A DNA stretch of 64,000 nt from Variovorax sp. PMC12 (lineage in GTDB: Bacteria > Pseudomonadota > Gammaproteobacteria > Burkholderiales > Burkholderiaceae_C). Of the stretch, positions 50,828 to 59,249 are shown one piece after another. A program made the translations under genes and the position numbers. Below the pieces are notes generated by a model. The model saw nothing but the letters and a program-made list of their open reading frames with translations, searched no databases and was not told where the DNA came from. The stretch spans positions 5,635,501 through 5,699,500 of the forward strand of contig NZ_CP027773.1 in NCBI RefSeq assembly GCF_003019815.1, given 5' to 3'. The first letter of the stretch is position 1; each line of letters opens with the position of its first letter.

Positions 50828-52243
50828 ATGGCAAAGACCGTCGCCGATGTACTCAAGCTCGTCAAGGAAAACGAGGTCAAGTTCGTCGACTTCCGCTTCA
50901 CCGACACCCGCGGCAAAGAGCAGCACGTGACCGTGCCGGTCTCGGCTTTCGATGAAGACAAATTCACCTCGGGCCACGCATTCGACGGCTCGTCCATCGC
51001 CGGCTGGAAGGGTATCGAAGCCTCGGACATGCAGCTCATGCCCGACCCCAACACCGCCAACATCGACCCCTTCTTCGAAGAAACGACGCTGATCCTGACC
51101 TGCGACGTGATCGACCCCGCCGACGGCAAGGCCTACGAGCGCGACCCGCGTTCGCTCGCCAAGCGCGCCGAGGCGTACATGAAGGCCTCGGGCCTGGGCG
51201 ACACCGCCTTCTTCGGTCCGGAACCCGAATTCTTCGTGTTCGACGGCGTCCGCTGGAAGAACGACATGTCGGGCTGCTTCGTGAAGATCGAGTCCGAAGA
51301 AGCCTCGTGGAACACCGACAAGGAATACGAGCACGGCAACACCGGCCACCGTCCCGCGGTCAAGGGCGGCTACTTCCCGGTTCCCCCGGTCGACAGCTTC
51401 CAGGACATGCGCTCGGAAATGTGCCTGGTGCTCGAATCGCTCGGCATCCCGGTCGAAGTGCATCACCATGAAGTGGCCAACGCCGGCCAGATGGAACTCG
51501 GCACCAAGTTCAGCACACTCGTGCAGCGCGCCGACTGGGTCCAGCTGCAGAAGTACGTGATCCACAACGTGGCCCACGCCTACGGCAAGACCGCCACCTT
51601 CATGCCCAAGCCCATCGTCGGCGACAACGGCTCCGGCATGCACGTGCACCAGTCGGTCTGGAAGGACGGCAAGAACCTGTTCGCAGGCGACGGCTACGCA
51701 GGCCTGTCGGACTTCGCGTTGCATTACATCGGCGGCATCATCAAGCACGCCCGTGCCCTGAACGCCATCACGAACCCCGGCACCAACAGCTACAAGCGCC
51801 TGGTCCCCGGCTTCGAAGCCCCGGTGAAGCTGGCCTACTCGGCAAAGAACCGCTCGGCCTCGATCCGCATCCCGTTCGTGGCCAACCCGAAGGGCCGCCG
51901 CGTCGAAGCGCGCTTCCCCGATCCGCTGATGAACCCGTACCTGGGCTTCGCCGCGCTGCTGATGGCCGGCCTGGACGGCGTGGAAAACAAGATCCACCCG
52001 GGCGAAGCCGCCAGCAAGGACCTGTACCACCTGCCGCCGGAAGAAGACGCGCTGATCCCGACCGTCTGCCACAGCCTCGACCAGGCGCTGGAATACCTGG
52101 ACAAGGACCGTGCGTTCCTGACCAAGGGCGGCGTGTTCACCGACGCGTACATCGACGCGTACATCGAACTGAAGATGCAGGAAGTCACGCGCTTCCGCAT
52201 GGCGACGCACCCCGTCGAGTTCGACATGTACTACTCGCTCTGA
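50828..52243 (+). CDS. glnA: Glutamine synthetase, type I
   Basis: 471 residues, GSI-beta length. Makes glutamine from glutamate and ammonia. F-D-G-S-S-I-A-G-W, G-P-E-P-E-F-F-V-F (metal), G-D-N-G-S-G-M-H-V-H and K-L-A-Y-S-A-K-N-R-S. Adenylylation tyrosine Y400 in K-D-L-Y-H-L-P-P-E-E, so activity is covalently controlled by GlnE. Start at 50828 behind a GGAG site. Transcription from the sigma-54 promoter described; a terminator follows. Confidence 0.97.
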   Translation: MAKTVADVLKLVKENEVKFVDFRFTDTRGKEQHVTVPVSAFDEDKFTSGHAFDGSSIAGWKGIEASDMQLMPDPNTANIDPFFEETTLILTCDVIDPADGKAYERDPRSLAKRAEAYMKASGLGDTAFFGPEPEFFVFDGVRWKNDMSGCFVKIESEEASWNTDKEYEHGNTGHRPAVKGGYFPVPPVDSFQDMRSEMCLVLESLGIPVEVHHHEVANAGQMELGTKFSTLVQRADWVQLQKYVIHNVAHAYGKTATFMPKPIVGDNGSGMHVHQSVWKDGKNLFAGDGYAGLSDFALHYIGGIIKHARALNAITNPGTNSYKRLVPGFEAPVKLAYSAKNRSASIRIPFVANPKGRRVEARFPDPLMNPYLGFAALLMAGLDGVENKIHPGEAASKDLYHLPPEEDALIPTVCHSLDQALEYLDKDRAFLTKGGVFTDAYIDAYIELKMQEVTRFRMATHPVEFDMYYSL

Positions 52244-52279
52244 TCGACGAGCAAACAGCCTTCACAGGCATGTAAGTCA

Positions 52280-52305
52280 AAAGGACGGCCTCGGCCGTCC
52301 TTTTT
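52280..52305 (+). terminator. Rho-independent terminator after glnA
   Basis: Stem AAAGGACGGCC (52280-52290) / GGCCGTCCTTT (52293-52303) and a T-run. Separates glnA from the ntrBC transcript. Confidence 0.9.
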
Positions 52306-52383
52306 CCTTGGGGCGGAACATCGGGGCTCCGGGTGCGTCGAATTGCATGAAAATGCGCCTTTGTCGCGCCTCCATCGATACAC

Positions 52384-52899
52384 ATGAAGACAGCTTCTCT
52401 CTTTTTCCTGGCCGGTTCACTCCTGATCGCGTTGCCGGCGGTTGCGCAGGAACGCGTCTGGCGCTGCGGCAACGAATACACGAACAACGCGACCGTGGCC
52501 CAGCAAAAGGGCTGCAAGGTCCTCGAAGGCGGCAACGTCACGGTGGTCCAGGGCACCCGGGCTTCGGGTGGCGGATCGGCATCGTCGTCCTCGGGTACTG
52601 CTTCCACGGCGGCGCGCGCGCCGGCCGGCAGCCCGCGCGTCGAAGGCGTCGACCAGCGCGCCCGCGACGGCGAGGCCCGCTCCGTGCTCGAGTCCGAGCT
52701 CAAGAAGGCCGAGGCCCGCCAGGCCGAACTGCTGAAGGACTACAACAACGGCGAGCCCGAGAAGCAGGGCAGCGAAGGCCGCAACTACCAGAAGTACCTC
52801 GACCGCGTGGCCGAAATGAAGGCCGAGATCGCGCGCAACGAGAGCGACATCGCCGGCATCCGCCGCGAAATCAACCGGCTGCCGCCCCGGCAGCAATAA
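52384..52899 (+). CDS. Exported DUF4124-like protein with coiled coil
   Basis: 171 residues, signal peptide 1-22 (A-V-A-Q). Mature N-terminus R-V-W-R-C-G-N-E-Y-T-N...G-C-K-V-L-E-G-G-N resembles the DUF4124 motif with two cysteines; the second half is a charged coiled coil (L-K-K-A-E-A-R-Q-A-E-L-L-K, M-K-A-E-I-A-R-N-E). Sits between glnA and ntrB, 29 bp before ntrB. Function unknown. Confidence 0.75.
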   Translation: MKTASLFFLAGSLLIALPAVAQERVWRCGNEYTNNATVAQQKGCKVLEGGNVTVVQGTRASGGGSASSSSGTASTAARAPAGSPRVEGVDQRARDGEARSVLESELKKAEARQAELLKDYNNGEPEKQGSEGRNYQKYLDRVAEMKAEIARNESDIAGIRREINRLPPRQQ

Positions 52900-52928
52900 C
52901 CAACAGCAAGCGCAAGCAAGAAACCTCT

Positions 52929-54008
52929 ATGGCATTCGGGAAGAAGGCGACCGGCGCCAATCCGCGCTTCCAGTCCTTCGACCTGCTGTCCACCCTGATC
53001 GCGGTGGTCAACAGCAACGGCTCCGTGCTGTTTGCCAACGCAGGCCTCGAAGACGCACTCGGCACCTCGCGCCGCACGCTGGAAGGCTCGCAGTTCGGCG
53101 CGTGCTTCCATGAGCCGCAGGTGCTGCGCACCGCCATCGACGGCGCGAGCAGCAACGACTTTGCGACGCTGCGCTACGAGGCCTTCCTGCGCCGCGTCAA
53201 CCACGAGCTCATGCCCGTGCAGGTCACGCTCGCGCAGGGCGAGAAGAAGGGCGAGCTCATCATCGAGATGTCGCCGCTCGAGCAGCAGGTGCGGCAGGAC
53301 CGCGAAGAGCGGCTCATCGACCAGGCGCAGGCCAACAAGGAACTCATCCGCAACCTGGCGCACGAGATCAAGAATCCGCTGGGCGGCATCCGCGGCGCGG
53401 CGCAGCTGCTGCAGATGGAGGTCGAGTCGCGCGACCTCATCGAATACACGCAGGTCATCATCCACGAGGCCGACCGGCTGCAGACGCTGGTCGACCGCCT
53501 GCTGGCGCCGCACCGCCGTCCGCACGTGGTGGGCGACGTCAACATCCATGAAGTGTGCGAGCGCGTGCGCTCCGTGATCCTCGCGGAGTTTCCGCGCGAC
53601 CTGCACATCGAGCGCGACTTCGACGTCTCCATTCCCGAGTTCCGCGGCGACCGCGAGCAGCTCATCCAGGCGACGCTCAACATCGTCCACAACGCCGCGC
53701 AGGCGCTGGCCGAGCGCCGCGCGGCGGGCGATGCGCAGATCACTTTCAAGACCCGCGTGGCGCGTCAGGTGATTTTCAACAAGCAGTGGTATCGATTGGC
53801 ACTGGAATTGCATGTAATCGACAATGGACCGGGTGTGCCGGACACGATCAAGGACCGCATCTTCTATCCGCTCGTATCGGGCAGGGAAGGCGGGACCGGG
53901 CTGGGATTGACGCTCGCGCAAACTTTTGTGCAACAGCATCACGGCGTGATCGAGTGCGACAGCGTCCCGGGCCGAACCGATTTCAAGATATTGATACCGC
54001 TGCCCTAG
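52929..54008 (+). CDS. ntrB: Nitrogen-regulation sensor kinase NtrB
   Basis: 359 residues, cytoplasmic (no membrane segment). N-terminal PAS domain, then HisKA with phospho-acceptor H145 in N-L-A-H-E-I-K-N-P-L-G-G, and HATPase N-box (N-I-V-H-N-A-A-Q-A), D-N-G-P-G, G-T-G-L-G-L. Works with PII to phosphorylate NtrC under nitrogen limitation. 27 bp upstream of ntrC. Start ATG 52929 fits the usual NtrB beginning. Confidence 0.95.
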   Translation: MAFGKKATGANPRFQSFDLLSTLIAVVNSNGSVLFANAGLEDALGTSRRTLEGSQFGACFHEPQVLRTAIDGASSNDFATLRYEAFLRRVNHELMPVQVTLAQGEKKGELIIEMSPLEQQVRQDREERLIDQAQANKELIRNLAHEIKNPLGGIRGAAQLLQMEVESRDLIEYTQVIIHEADRLQTLVDRLLAPHRRPHVVGDVNIHEVCERVRSVILAEFPRDLHIERDFDVSIPEFRGDREQLIQATLNIVHNAAQALAERRAAGDAQITFKTRVARQVIFNKQWYRLALELHVIDNGPGVPDTIKDRIFYPLVSGREGGTGLGLTLAQTFVQQHHGVIECDSVPGRTDFKILIPLP

Positions 54009-54035
54009 CGCAGCCACCGGCAACAGAGGAGATGC

Positions 54036-55571
54036 ATGAAGCCGATCTGGATAGTTGATGACGACCAATCGATTCGCTTCGTGCTCGAGAAGGCTCTGCT
54101 GCGCGAAGACCTGCCCACGCGCAGTTTCACCAACACGCGCGAGGTGCTCGCCGCACTCGAGCAGGCCGCCGACGACGAACAGCAGGGCCCCCAGGTACTG
54201 GTGAGCGACATCCGCATGCCCGGCGGCTCCGGGCTCGACCTGCTCGACAAGATCAAGGCCAAGCACCCCGGCCTGCCCGTCATCATCATGACGGCGTTCT
54301 CCGACCTCGACAGCGCCGTCTCGGCCTTCCAGGGCGGCGCATTCGAATACCTGCCCAAGCCCTTCGACCTGCCGCGCGCGGTCGAACTCATCCGCCGTGC
54401 CGTCGACGAAAGCCAGCGCGAGGAAGTGGCCGAGGAGCGCATGGTCGCCGCGCCCGAAATGCTCGGCCAGGCCCCTGCGATGCAGGACGTGTTCCGCGCC
54501 ATCGGACGGCTCTCCCAGAGCAACGTCACGGTGCTCATCACCGGCGAATCGGGCTCGGGCAAGGAACTGGTGGCGCGTGCGCTGCACAAGCACTCGCCGC
54601 GCGCCAACGGCCCCTTCGTGGCCATCAACACCGCAGCCATTCCCAAGGACCTGCTCGAGAGCGAACTGTTCGGCCATGAGCGCGGCGCCTTCACCGGCGC
54701 GCAGACCATGCGCCGCGGCCGCTTCGAGCAGGCCGAGGGCGGCACGCTCTTCCTCGACGAAATCGGCGACATGCCCTTCGACCTGCAGACGCGCCTGCTG
54801 CGCGTGCTGAGCGATGGCCATTTCTACCGCGTGGGCGGCCACAACTCGGTGAAGGCCAACGTGCGCGTCATCGCGGCCACCCACCAGGACCTGGAGCAGC
54901 GCGTCAAGCTCGGCGGCTTCCGCGAAGACTTGTTCCACCGCCTCAACGTGATCCGCCTGCGCCTGCCGGCGCTGCGCGAACGTGGCGAAGACGTGCCCGC
55001 GCTCACGCGCCACTTCCTGCAGGTGAGCGCGCGACAGCTCGGCGTGGAGCCCAAGCGCATTTCCGATGCCGCGCTGACCAAGCTCGCGGCGTTCAGCTTC
55101 CCGGGCAACGTGCGCCAGCTCGAGAACATCTGCCACTGGCTGACGGTGATGGCGCCGGCCCAGTTGATCGAGGCCAAGGACCTGCCGCCCGAAGTGATGG
55201 CGGTGGGCACCGCGGCCAGCGAGGCGCATGCTGCGCCGGAAGCTGCCCCGCAGGCCCCGGCCATCGCGAGCCCGCTGGTTGCGCCCCCGGCGGCCTTCGG
55301 CGACGCGCCCGCCGTCGCGCATGTTCACTCCGAGGCCGTCGAAAGCCCCGCGCTGGTGAGCAGCTGGGAAAGCGGCCTCGAGGTCGAGGCCCAGGCCCTG
55401 CTGGCCGCCGGCCGTACCGACGTGTGGGACGTGCTCTCGCGCCGCTTCGAGTCCAGGCTCATCCTCACCGCGCTGGCCAACACGCGCGGGCGGCGCATCG
55501 AGGCCGCGCAGAAGCTGGGTATCGGGCGCAACACCATCACCCGGAAAATCCAGGAACTCGGCATCGAATGA
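54036..55571 (+). CDS. ntrC: Nitrogen-regulation response regulator NtrC
   Basis: 511 residues. Receiver domain with phospho-acceptor D58 (L-V-S-D-I-R-M-P-G), AAA+ sigma-54 activation domain (Walker A G-E-S-G-S-G-K-E, GAFTGA loop at 217-222, Walker B G-G-T-L-F-L-D-E-I), an alanine/proline-rich linker of ~60 residues longer than in E. coli, and a C-terminal Fis-type HTH (A-A-Q-K-L-G-I-G-R-N-T-I-T-R-K). Activates glnA and other nitrogen genes. Confidence 0.96.
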   Translation: MKPIWIVDDDQSIRFVLEKALLREDLPTRSFTNTREVLAALEQAADDEQQGPQVLVSDIRMPGGSGLDLLDKIKAKHPGLPVIIMTAFSDLDSAVSAFQGGAFEYLPKPFDLPRAVELIRRAVDESQREEVAEERMVAAPEMLGQAPAMQDVFRAIGRLSQSNVTVLITGESGSGKELVARALHKHSPRANGPFVAINTAAIPKDLLESELFGHERGAFTGAQTMRRGRFEQAEGGTLFLDEIGDMPFDLQTRLLRVLSDGHFYRVGGHNSVKANVRVIAATHQDLEQRVKLGGFREDLFHRLNVIRLRLPALRERGEDVPALTRHFLQVSARQLGVEPKRISDAALTKLAAFSFPGNVRQLENICHWLTVMAPAQLIEAKDLPPEVMAVGTAASEAHAAPEAAPQAPAIASPLVAPPAAFGDAPAVAHVHSEAVESPALVSSWESGLEVEAQALLAAGRTDVWDVLSRRFESRLILTALANTRGRRIEAAQKLGIGRNTITRKIQELGIE

Positions 55572-55594
55572 AAAAGGCCCCTCAGGGCCTTTTT
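55571..55594 (+). terminator. Rho-independent terminator after ntrC
   Basis: Stem AAAAAGGCCC (55571-55580) / GGGCCTTTTT (55585-55594) with a 4-base loop. A-rich left and T-rich right sides could end the converging lipoprotein transcript as well. Confidence 0.88.
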
Positions 55595-55617
55595 CTTTGC
55601 CTCTGCCCGGTTGCCTG

Positions 55618-56172
55618 TTACCTGCTGCGCTGTCCCAGCGTCAGCGAGTCGATCTGGAACTTGCCGCTCTTGTCCCAGAGCCAGGTGTCGACATAGGTGT
55701 GGCCGCCGAGCTTGCCCGGGCTCGGCAGCGGCGACGTCGCCTTGATGAGCTCCGCGATCATCGGCGCCACTTCCGGCGCATGGCTCGGCGTGCGGCTGAA
55801 CGTCACGTTGACCACCTTGCCGTTTGCGTCGATGTCGGTTTCGACCACCACCACGGCATACACCAGCGGCGGGATCTTGCCCTTGTAGATGCGATTGGCG
55901 TAGGCCTTGTAGATGTGCTGCGCGCCGATCTTGCGGTAGGCCCGCACGGCGGGCGTCTGCGCGGTGATGAGCCGCACCGTGGGTACGTCGCGCCCGCTGG
56001 GCGCGGCCTCGTCGTTGGGCGCCGTCGCGGTGCTGCCCTTGCCGCCTTCGTCGGCCTTGTCGGCCGGCTTGAACAGCGAGCACGACGCCAGCGCGAAGGC
56101 TGCCGCGGCGATGACCAGAAAGCGGCAGGACCGGCCCGCCGCGCCTGCTTCGATTCCCGCGCCTGTTTTCAT
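55618..56172 (-). CDS. TonB-C-like lipoprotein
   Basis: 184 residues from the ATG at 56172. Signal peptide with lipobox L-A-S-C around residue 30. Mature part: low-complexity linker, then a domain with Y-K-G-K-I-P-P-L-V-Y-A-V-V-V-V-E-T-D-I-D-A-N-G-K-V-V-N-V-T, the strand-turn-strand pattern of TonB C-terminal/energy-transducer domains. Four bp after xthA on the same strand. Function unknown. Confidence 0.7.
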   Translation of the reverse strand: MKTGAGIEAGAAGRSCRFLVIAAAAFALASCSLFKPADKADEGGKGSTATAPNDEAAPSGRDVPTVRLITAQTPAVRAYRKIGAQHIYKAYANRIYKGKIPPLVYAVVVVETDIDANGKVVNVTFSRTPSHAPEVAPMIAELIKATSPLPSPGKLGGHTYVDTWLWDKSGKFQIDSLTLGQRSR

Positions 56173-56176
56173 CGGA

Positions 56177-56962
56177 TCAGGCACCCTGGTCGAGGTCCAG
56201 CACCACGGGCGCGTGGTCGCTCGGCTTTTCCCATTTGCGCGGCACGCGGTCGACCACGCAGCCCTTCACGCGCGGCACCAGCGGCTCGCTCACCAGGATG
56301 TGGTCGATGCGCAGGCCGCGGTTCTTCTGGTAGCCCAGCATGCGGTAGTCCCACCACGAGAAGCTCTTCTCGGGCTGCTCGAACATGCGGAAGCTGTCGG
56401 TCAGGCCCAGGTCGAGCAGCGCCTTGAAGTGCTTGCGCTCCTCGGTCGTGTGGTGGATGGTTTCCTTCAGGCCCACCGGGTCGAAGCTGTCGCGGTCTTC
56501 CGGCGTGATGTTGAAGTCGCCCAGCAGCACGAGGTTCGGGTTGGCCACCATCTCCTGGCGCAGCCAGTCGCGCAGCGCGTCGAGCCACTTCATCTTGTAT
56601 TCGAACTTGTCGCTGCCCGGCGCCTGGCCGTTCACGAAGTAGCCGTTGACCACGCGCAGCGGACCCGAGGGCGTCTCGACCGTGGCCGCGATCACGCGCG
56701 ACTGGTCGTCGGTGAAGCCGCCGATGTTCTTCACCACGTCGCGCACCGGCGCGAGGCTCAGGATGGCGACGCCGTTGTAGGTTTTCTGGCCGAACACCGC
56801 CGCTTCATAGCCGGCCGACTTGAGCACCTCGAGCGGGAACTTGTCGTCGGTCATCTTCAGTTCCTGCAGGCACAGCACGTCGACCGGGTTGGCGATGAGC
56901 CAGTCGAGCACGTGCTGCAGGCGCGCGGTGAGGGAGTTGACGTTCCAGGTGGCAATCTTCAT
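56177..56962 (-). CDS. xthA: Exodeoxyribonuclease III / AP endonuclease
   Basis: 261 residues. Base-excision repair enzyme. Metal and catalytic residues in T-W-N-V-N-S-L, C-L-Q-E-L-K, G-D-F-N-I-T, W-W-D-Y-R and S-D-H-A-P-V. Start ATG at 56962. Its upstream side ends after ~25 bases in foreign-looking phage DNA, so its native promoter may have been displaced by integration. Confidence 0.95.
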   Translation of the reverse strand: MKIATWNVNSLTARLQHVLDWLIANPVDVLCLQELKMTDDKFPLEVLKSAGYEAAVFGQKTYNGVAILSLAPVRDVVKNIGGFTDDQSRVIAATVETPSGPLRVVNGYFVNGQAPGSDKFEYKMKWLDALRDWLRQEMVANPNLVLLGDFNITPEDRDSFDPVGLKETIHHTTEERKHFKALLDLGLTDSFRMFEQPEKSFSWWDYRMLGYQKNRGLRIDHILVSEPLVPRVKGCVVDRVPRKWEKPSDHAPVVLDLDQGA

Positions 56963-57021
56963 TTTTCGGGAATTCTTTTATAAATCAACTACTTGGAGAG
57001 TTGAAAGTGGGGAATTTCTGT

Positions 57022-57044
57022 CTGGCTACCCGGCTGGCTACCCG
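57022..57044. repeat. Short tandem direct repeat at element boundary
   Basis: CTGGCTACCCG occurs twice with a 12-base period (57022-57032 and 57034-57044). It lies between xthA and the first phage-type gene, where an attachment site or integrase arm-binding sites would be expected. No second att copy is within the window to compare. Confidence 0.4.
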
Positions 57045-57084
57045 CAGTTCGAGGGCTTGAGCAGAGGGGGCGCACCCCCTCATC

Positions 57085-57297
57085 CTAACTAGCATCCGAC
57101 GGCTGGCGAGCGCGGAGAAGTTCGGAAACACTCTCGGCGGTGACGCGGCTGCCGCGCTTTCCGACCTTGACCAAAGTGAGGTGCTTGTCGCGCACGAGCC
57201 GGTAGACCGTCGAGCGCGAGACATCGAGCATCTGGGCCACGCGGTTGATCTGGAAGGCAACGGAGATGGCCGGGGAAGATTGTTGAGCGGTGTTCAT
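57085..57297 (-). CDS. Excisionase/AlpA-like helix-turn-helix protein
   Basis: 70 residues. MerR/AlpA-like HTH (HTH_17): I-N-R-V-A-Q-M-L-D-V-S-R-S-T-V-Y-R-L-V-R-D, followed by the wing K-V-G-K-R-G-S-R-V. Probably an excisionase or small regulator. Outermost gene of the element; ATGA overlap with the upstream gene. Confidence 0.8.
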   Translation of the reverse strand: MNTAQQSSPAISVAFQINRVAQMLDVSRSTVYRLVRDKHLTLVKVGKRGSRVTAESVSELLRARQPSDAS

Positions 57298-57503
57298 GGG
57301 GTGGTCCTCCGGTGATGGCGCTCCAGCAACTGCGCGACGCGTGCCTGCAGTGCGTTGGGCCAAGGGATGTCGTGATCGATGTGGCCGTGCTTCCGGACCA
57401 GGTGCGCTTTCACGCGGGCTCGGGCTTCGGCGACGCAGGCGGCGCGCAGCGTGAGGTAGCGCCGGCCGCCGCCGATGAAGACGCGGGCGATTGCTTGTTT
57501 CAT
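57294..57503 (-). CDS. Hypothetical phage protein (69 aa)
   Basis: Basic protein of 69 residues (many Arg/His: A-R-A-R-V-K-A-H-L-V-R-K-H-G-H). Not recognised. Coupled by ATGA overlap to the excisionase-like gene. Only 17 bp separate its start from the divergent gene at 57521. Confidence 0.55.
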   Translation of the reverse strand: MKQAIARVFIGGGRRYLTLRAACVAEARARVKAHLVRKHGHIDHDIPWPNALQARVAQLLERHHRRTTP

Positions 57504-57520
57504 GGTGTCATACTGAAAAG

Positions 57521-57763
57521 ATGCCGAAGACCACCCGCACCGCGCGCCAGTTGCAGCAGATCCTGATCGAGCGCATCGAGGCTCTGCCGGGCATGGCCGG
57601 CCAAGTCACGGATGTGCACCTGGGCGGCGTGCGGTGGATGGATGGAGGGGAGGGGGGCGCGAACTGGACCGTGCCGATCCTTCGGAACAGGGACCTGCAC
57701 ACCCCCTCGGTTGCGAGGGCGATCCGGCAGACCCAGATGGAATTCGATCTCGAAGCGGACTGA
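57521..57763 (+). CDS. Hypothetical phage protein (80 aa), opposite strand
   Basis: 80 residues. Helical N-terminus (A-R-Q-L-Q-Q-I-L-I-E-R-I-E-A-L-P-G) then a short beta region with N-W-T-V-P-I-L. Resembles small uncharacterised proteins of Burkholderiales prophages, from memory. The only plus-strand gene of the element in the window. The ribosome binding site is weak. Confidence 0.55.
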   Translation: MPKTTRTARQLQQILIERIEALPGMAGQVTDVHLGGVRWMDGGEGGANWTVPILRNRDLHTPSVARAIRQTQMEFDLEAD

Positions 57764-57771
57764 GCAGGCCG

Positions 57772-58197
57772 TCAGGAGCCTTCTGCAAACAGGTCGCGGA
57801 CTGCCAGCCGCGCGCGGCGGGTTGCCTGAGCGTTTGCCTTGTGCTGCTCCGCATCGAGCGCGAGGTGGCAGCGCTGACACAGCGCCTTCAGGTTCGACGG
57901 ATCGCAGTTCTCAGGGATGTGATCAAGGTGAGCGATGGTGAGCACCACGCTGGTCATTCGGTCTACGCTGTAGTCGCTCATTCGGCATCGTCCGAGGTGT
58001 TCTCCAGTTGCCGCGTCGTAAACGTTGGCGTCGTCGGTCATGTAGGTGCCGGCGTCGTGGTCGGCACCGCGCGCGATGCGAAGATGGTTCGGTGCGCGGC
58101 ACTGCTCGCATCGATCCTCGGCGCGGCGCAGGATGCTCTCCCGAATCTGCTTCCAGTCCGCAGGGTAGCGGCACTTGTTCTCAGGTTTGATTGGCAT
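57772..58197 (-). CDS. HNH endonuclease-domain protein
   Basis: 141 residues. Zinc-ribbon type HNH: C-E-Q-C early, then A-H-L-D-H-I-P-E-N-C, N-L-K-A-L-C-Q-R-C-H with the conserved H-D/H...N...H. Start at 58197 is selected over an ATG four codons upstream because GGAGG lies five bases before it. Phage HNH proteins act in DNA packaging or as recombination nucleases; the early-operon location argues against the terminase role. Overlaps the DUF4031 gene by 17 bp. Confidence 0.8.
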   Translation of the reverse strand: MPIKPENKCRYPADWKQIRESILRRAEDRCEQCRAPNHLRIARGADHDAGTYMTDDANVYDAATGEHLGRCRMSDYSVDRMTSVVLTIAHLDHIPENCDPSNLKALCQRCHLALDAEQHKANAQATRRARLAVRDLFAEGS

Positions 58198-58474
58198 CTT
58201 GGCCTCCATCTCCCGCCGCGGCCAGGCAGCGCCGCGCGGCGGCCGGCGCATCGCGCCAGCGAATCTCTACCGCGCCGGCGGCCACCGCCAGCGCGCGCTT
58301 GGTCAACGCTATGTCGTAGTGCGGCCAGCGCGTGACGGGCGGCCCCTGGTACCAGCGCCGTCGCACGCCAATGCGATCCGCCATCGCGTGGAGTTCGGGA
58401 AGGGTGTCCGCCACCAGGTGGCACATCACCATGCCGCGAAAGGGCGCGCGCATGTCATCGACGTAGACCGTCAT
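58181..58474 (-). CDS. DUF4031 protein
   Basis: 97 residues. Clear DUF4031 core: T-V-Y-V-D-D-M-R-A-P-F, M-C-H-L-V-A-D-T, E-L-H-A-M-A-D-R-I-G-V and the H-Y-D-I segment. Common in phages and actinobacteria, function unknown. Both its ends overlap neighbouring genes (ATGA upstream). Confidence 0.85.
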   Translation of the reverse strand: MTVYVDDMRAPFRGMVMCHLVADTLPELHAMADRIGVRRRWYQGPPVTRWPHYDIALTKRALAVAAGAVEIRWRDAPAAARRCLAAAGDGGQDANQT

Positions 58475-58713
58475 TTGCGGACGCCAATCACGGTCAGGAT
58501 CTCGGGCGTGCCCACGATGGCGATTCTGTTGCGCAGGTGGTCGCGGCTCTCGTAGAGCGCGTTGTTGATCATGCTCACTGCCTCGGCACGGGCTTGCCGG
58601 AAAATCTGCTCGGCGGGGCAGTCGCCTCCCCATGACCCATTGACCTTAATCCGCAAGGTCAACTGAATCTCCGCCGTGGCTTGCACGTTCGCCACCTTCG
58701 TCTTTGTGGTCAT
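58471..58713 (-). CDS. Hypothetical phage protein (80 aa)
   Basis: 80 residues, beta-strand start (A-E-I-Q-L-T-L-R-I-K-V-N) and a helix, ending V-I-G-V-R-K. Not recognised. ATGA-linked to genes on both sides in the minus-strand operon. Confidence 0.65.
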   Translation of the reverse strand: MTTKTKVANVQATAEIQLTLRIKVNGSWGGDCPAEQIFRQARAEAVSMINNALYESRDHLRNRIAIVGTPEILTVIGVRK

Positions 58714-59249
58714 GTCGAGCCTCCTTCGCCCGAACGGGCTACCGAGCGCGCCACCACCAGTGGGTCGCCCATGCCCGCGGCGTAGGCATCGCGAGCCAGT
58801 TGCTTGTCGCCAGTGCACGCCTTCGGATGTGCTTGAAACCAGTCCTCGAAGGAAGAGTCGCCGACGTGCAGATGCGACGTGCTGTCCGCGTAGACGCGAT
58901 TTCGGGCATCGCCCTTGGCGATTTGCGCAGCATCCACGGCCGCCAGTGCGGCCATGGTCTTCGGGTGTTTCTCCAGCGTATCTGCAGCAGGGTCCAGCAG
59001 CTCGTTGCGCGGGTCCAGGACCACGGCCATGCCGAAGGTGACACGGAAGATGCTGCCCTTCGCGGCCGCGTCGAGCAGGATGCCCAGAGCGCGCTGGCAC
59101 TGCTCGGCATCGTCGCGGTCGAACCACTCGATTCCCTGCCGCTCTTCTCCTGGCGCTTCGGGCATGTAGCGCTTCTCAAGGTCTTCGAGGATGCGGCTGA
59201 CAGCCAGGGCGGCGTCGATGTCGGCGTCCGATGCGCGAGCCATCTTCAT
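58710..59249 (-). CDS. Hypothetical phage protein (179 aa)
   Basis: 179 residues, acidic and helical. Starts at 59249 by ATGA overlap; an ATG at 59243 also fits. Contains W-F-D-R-D-D-A-E-Q-C-Q-R-A-L and a C-terminal H-P-K-A-C-T-G-D-K-Q-L-A. No family recognised. Confidence 0.6.
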   Translation of the reverse strand: MKMARASDADIDAALAVSRILEDLEKRYMPEAPGEERQGIEWFDRDDAEQCQRALGILLDAAAKGSIFRVTFGMAVVLDPRNELLDPAADTLEKHPKTMAALAAVDAAQIAKGDARNRVYADSTSHLHVGDSSFEDWFQAHPKACTGDKQLARDAYAAGMGDPLVVARSVARSGEGGST

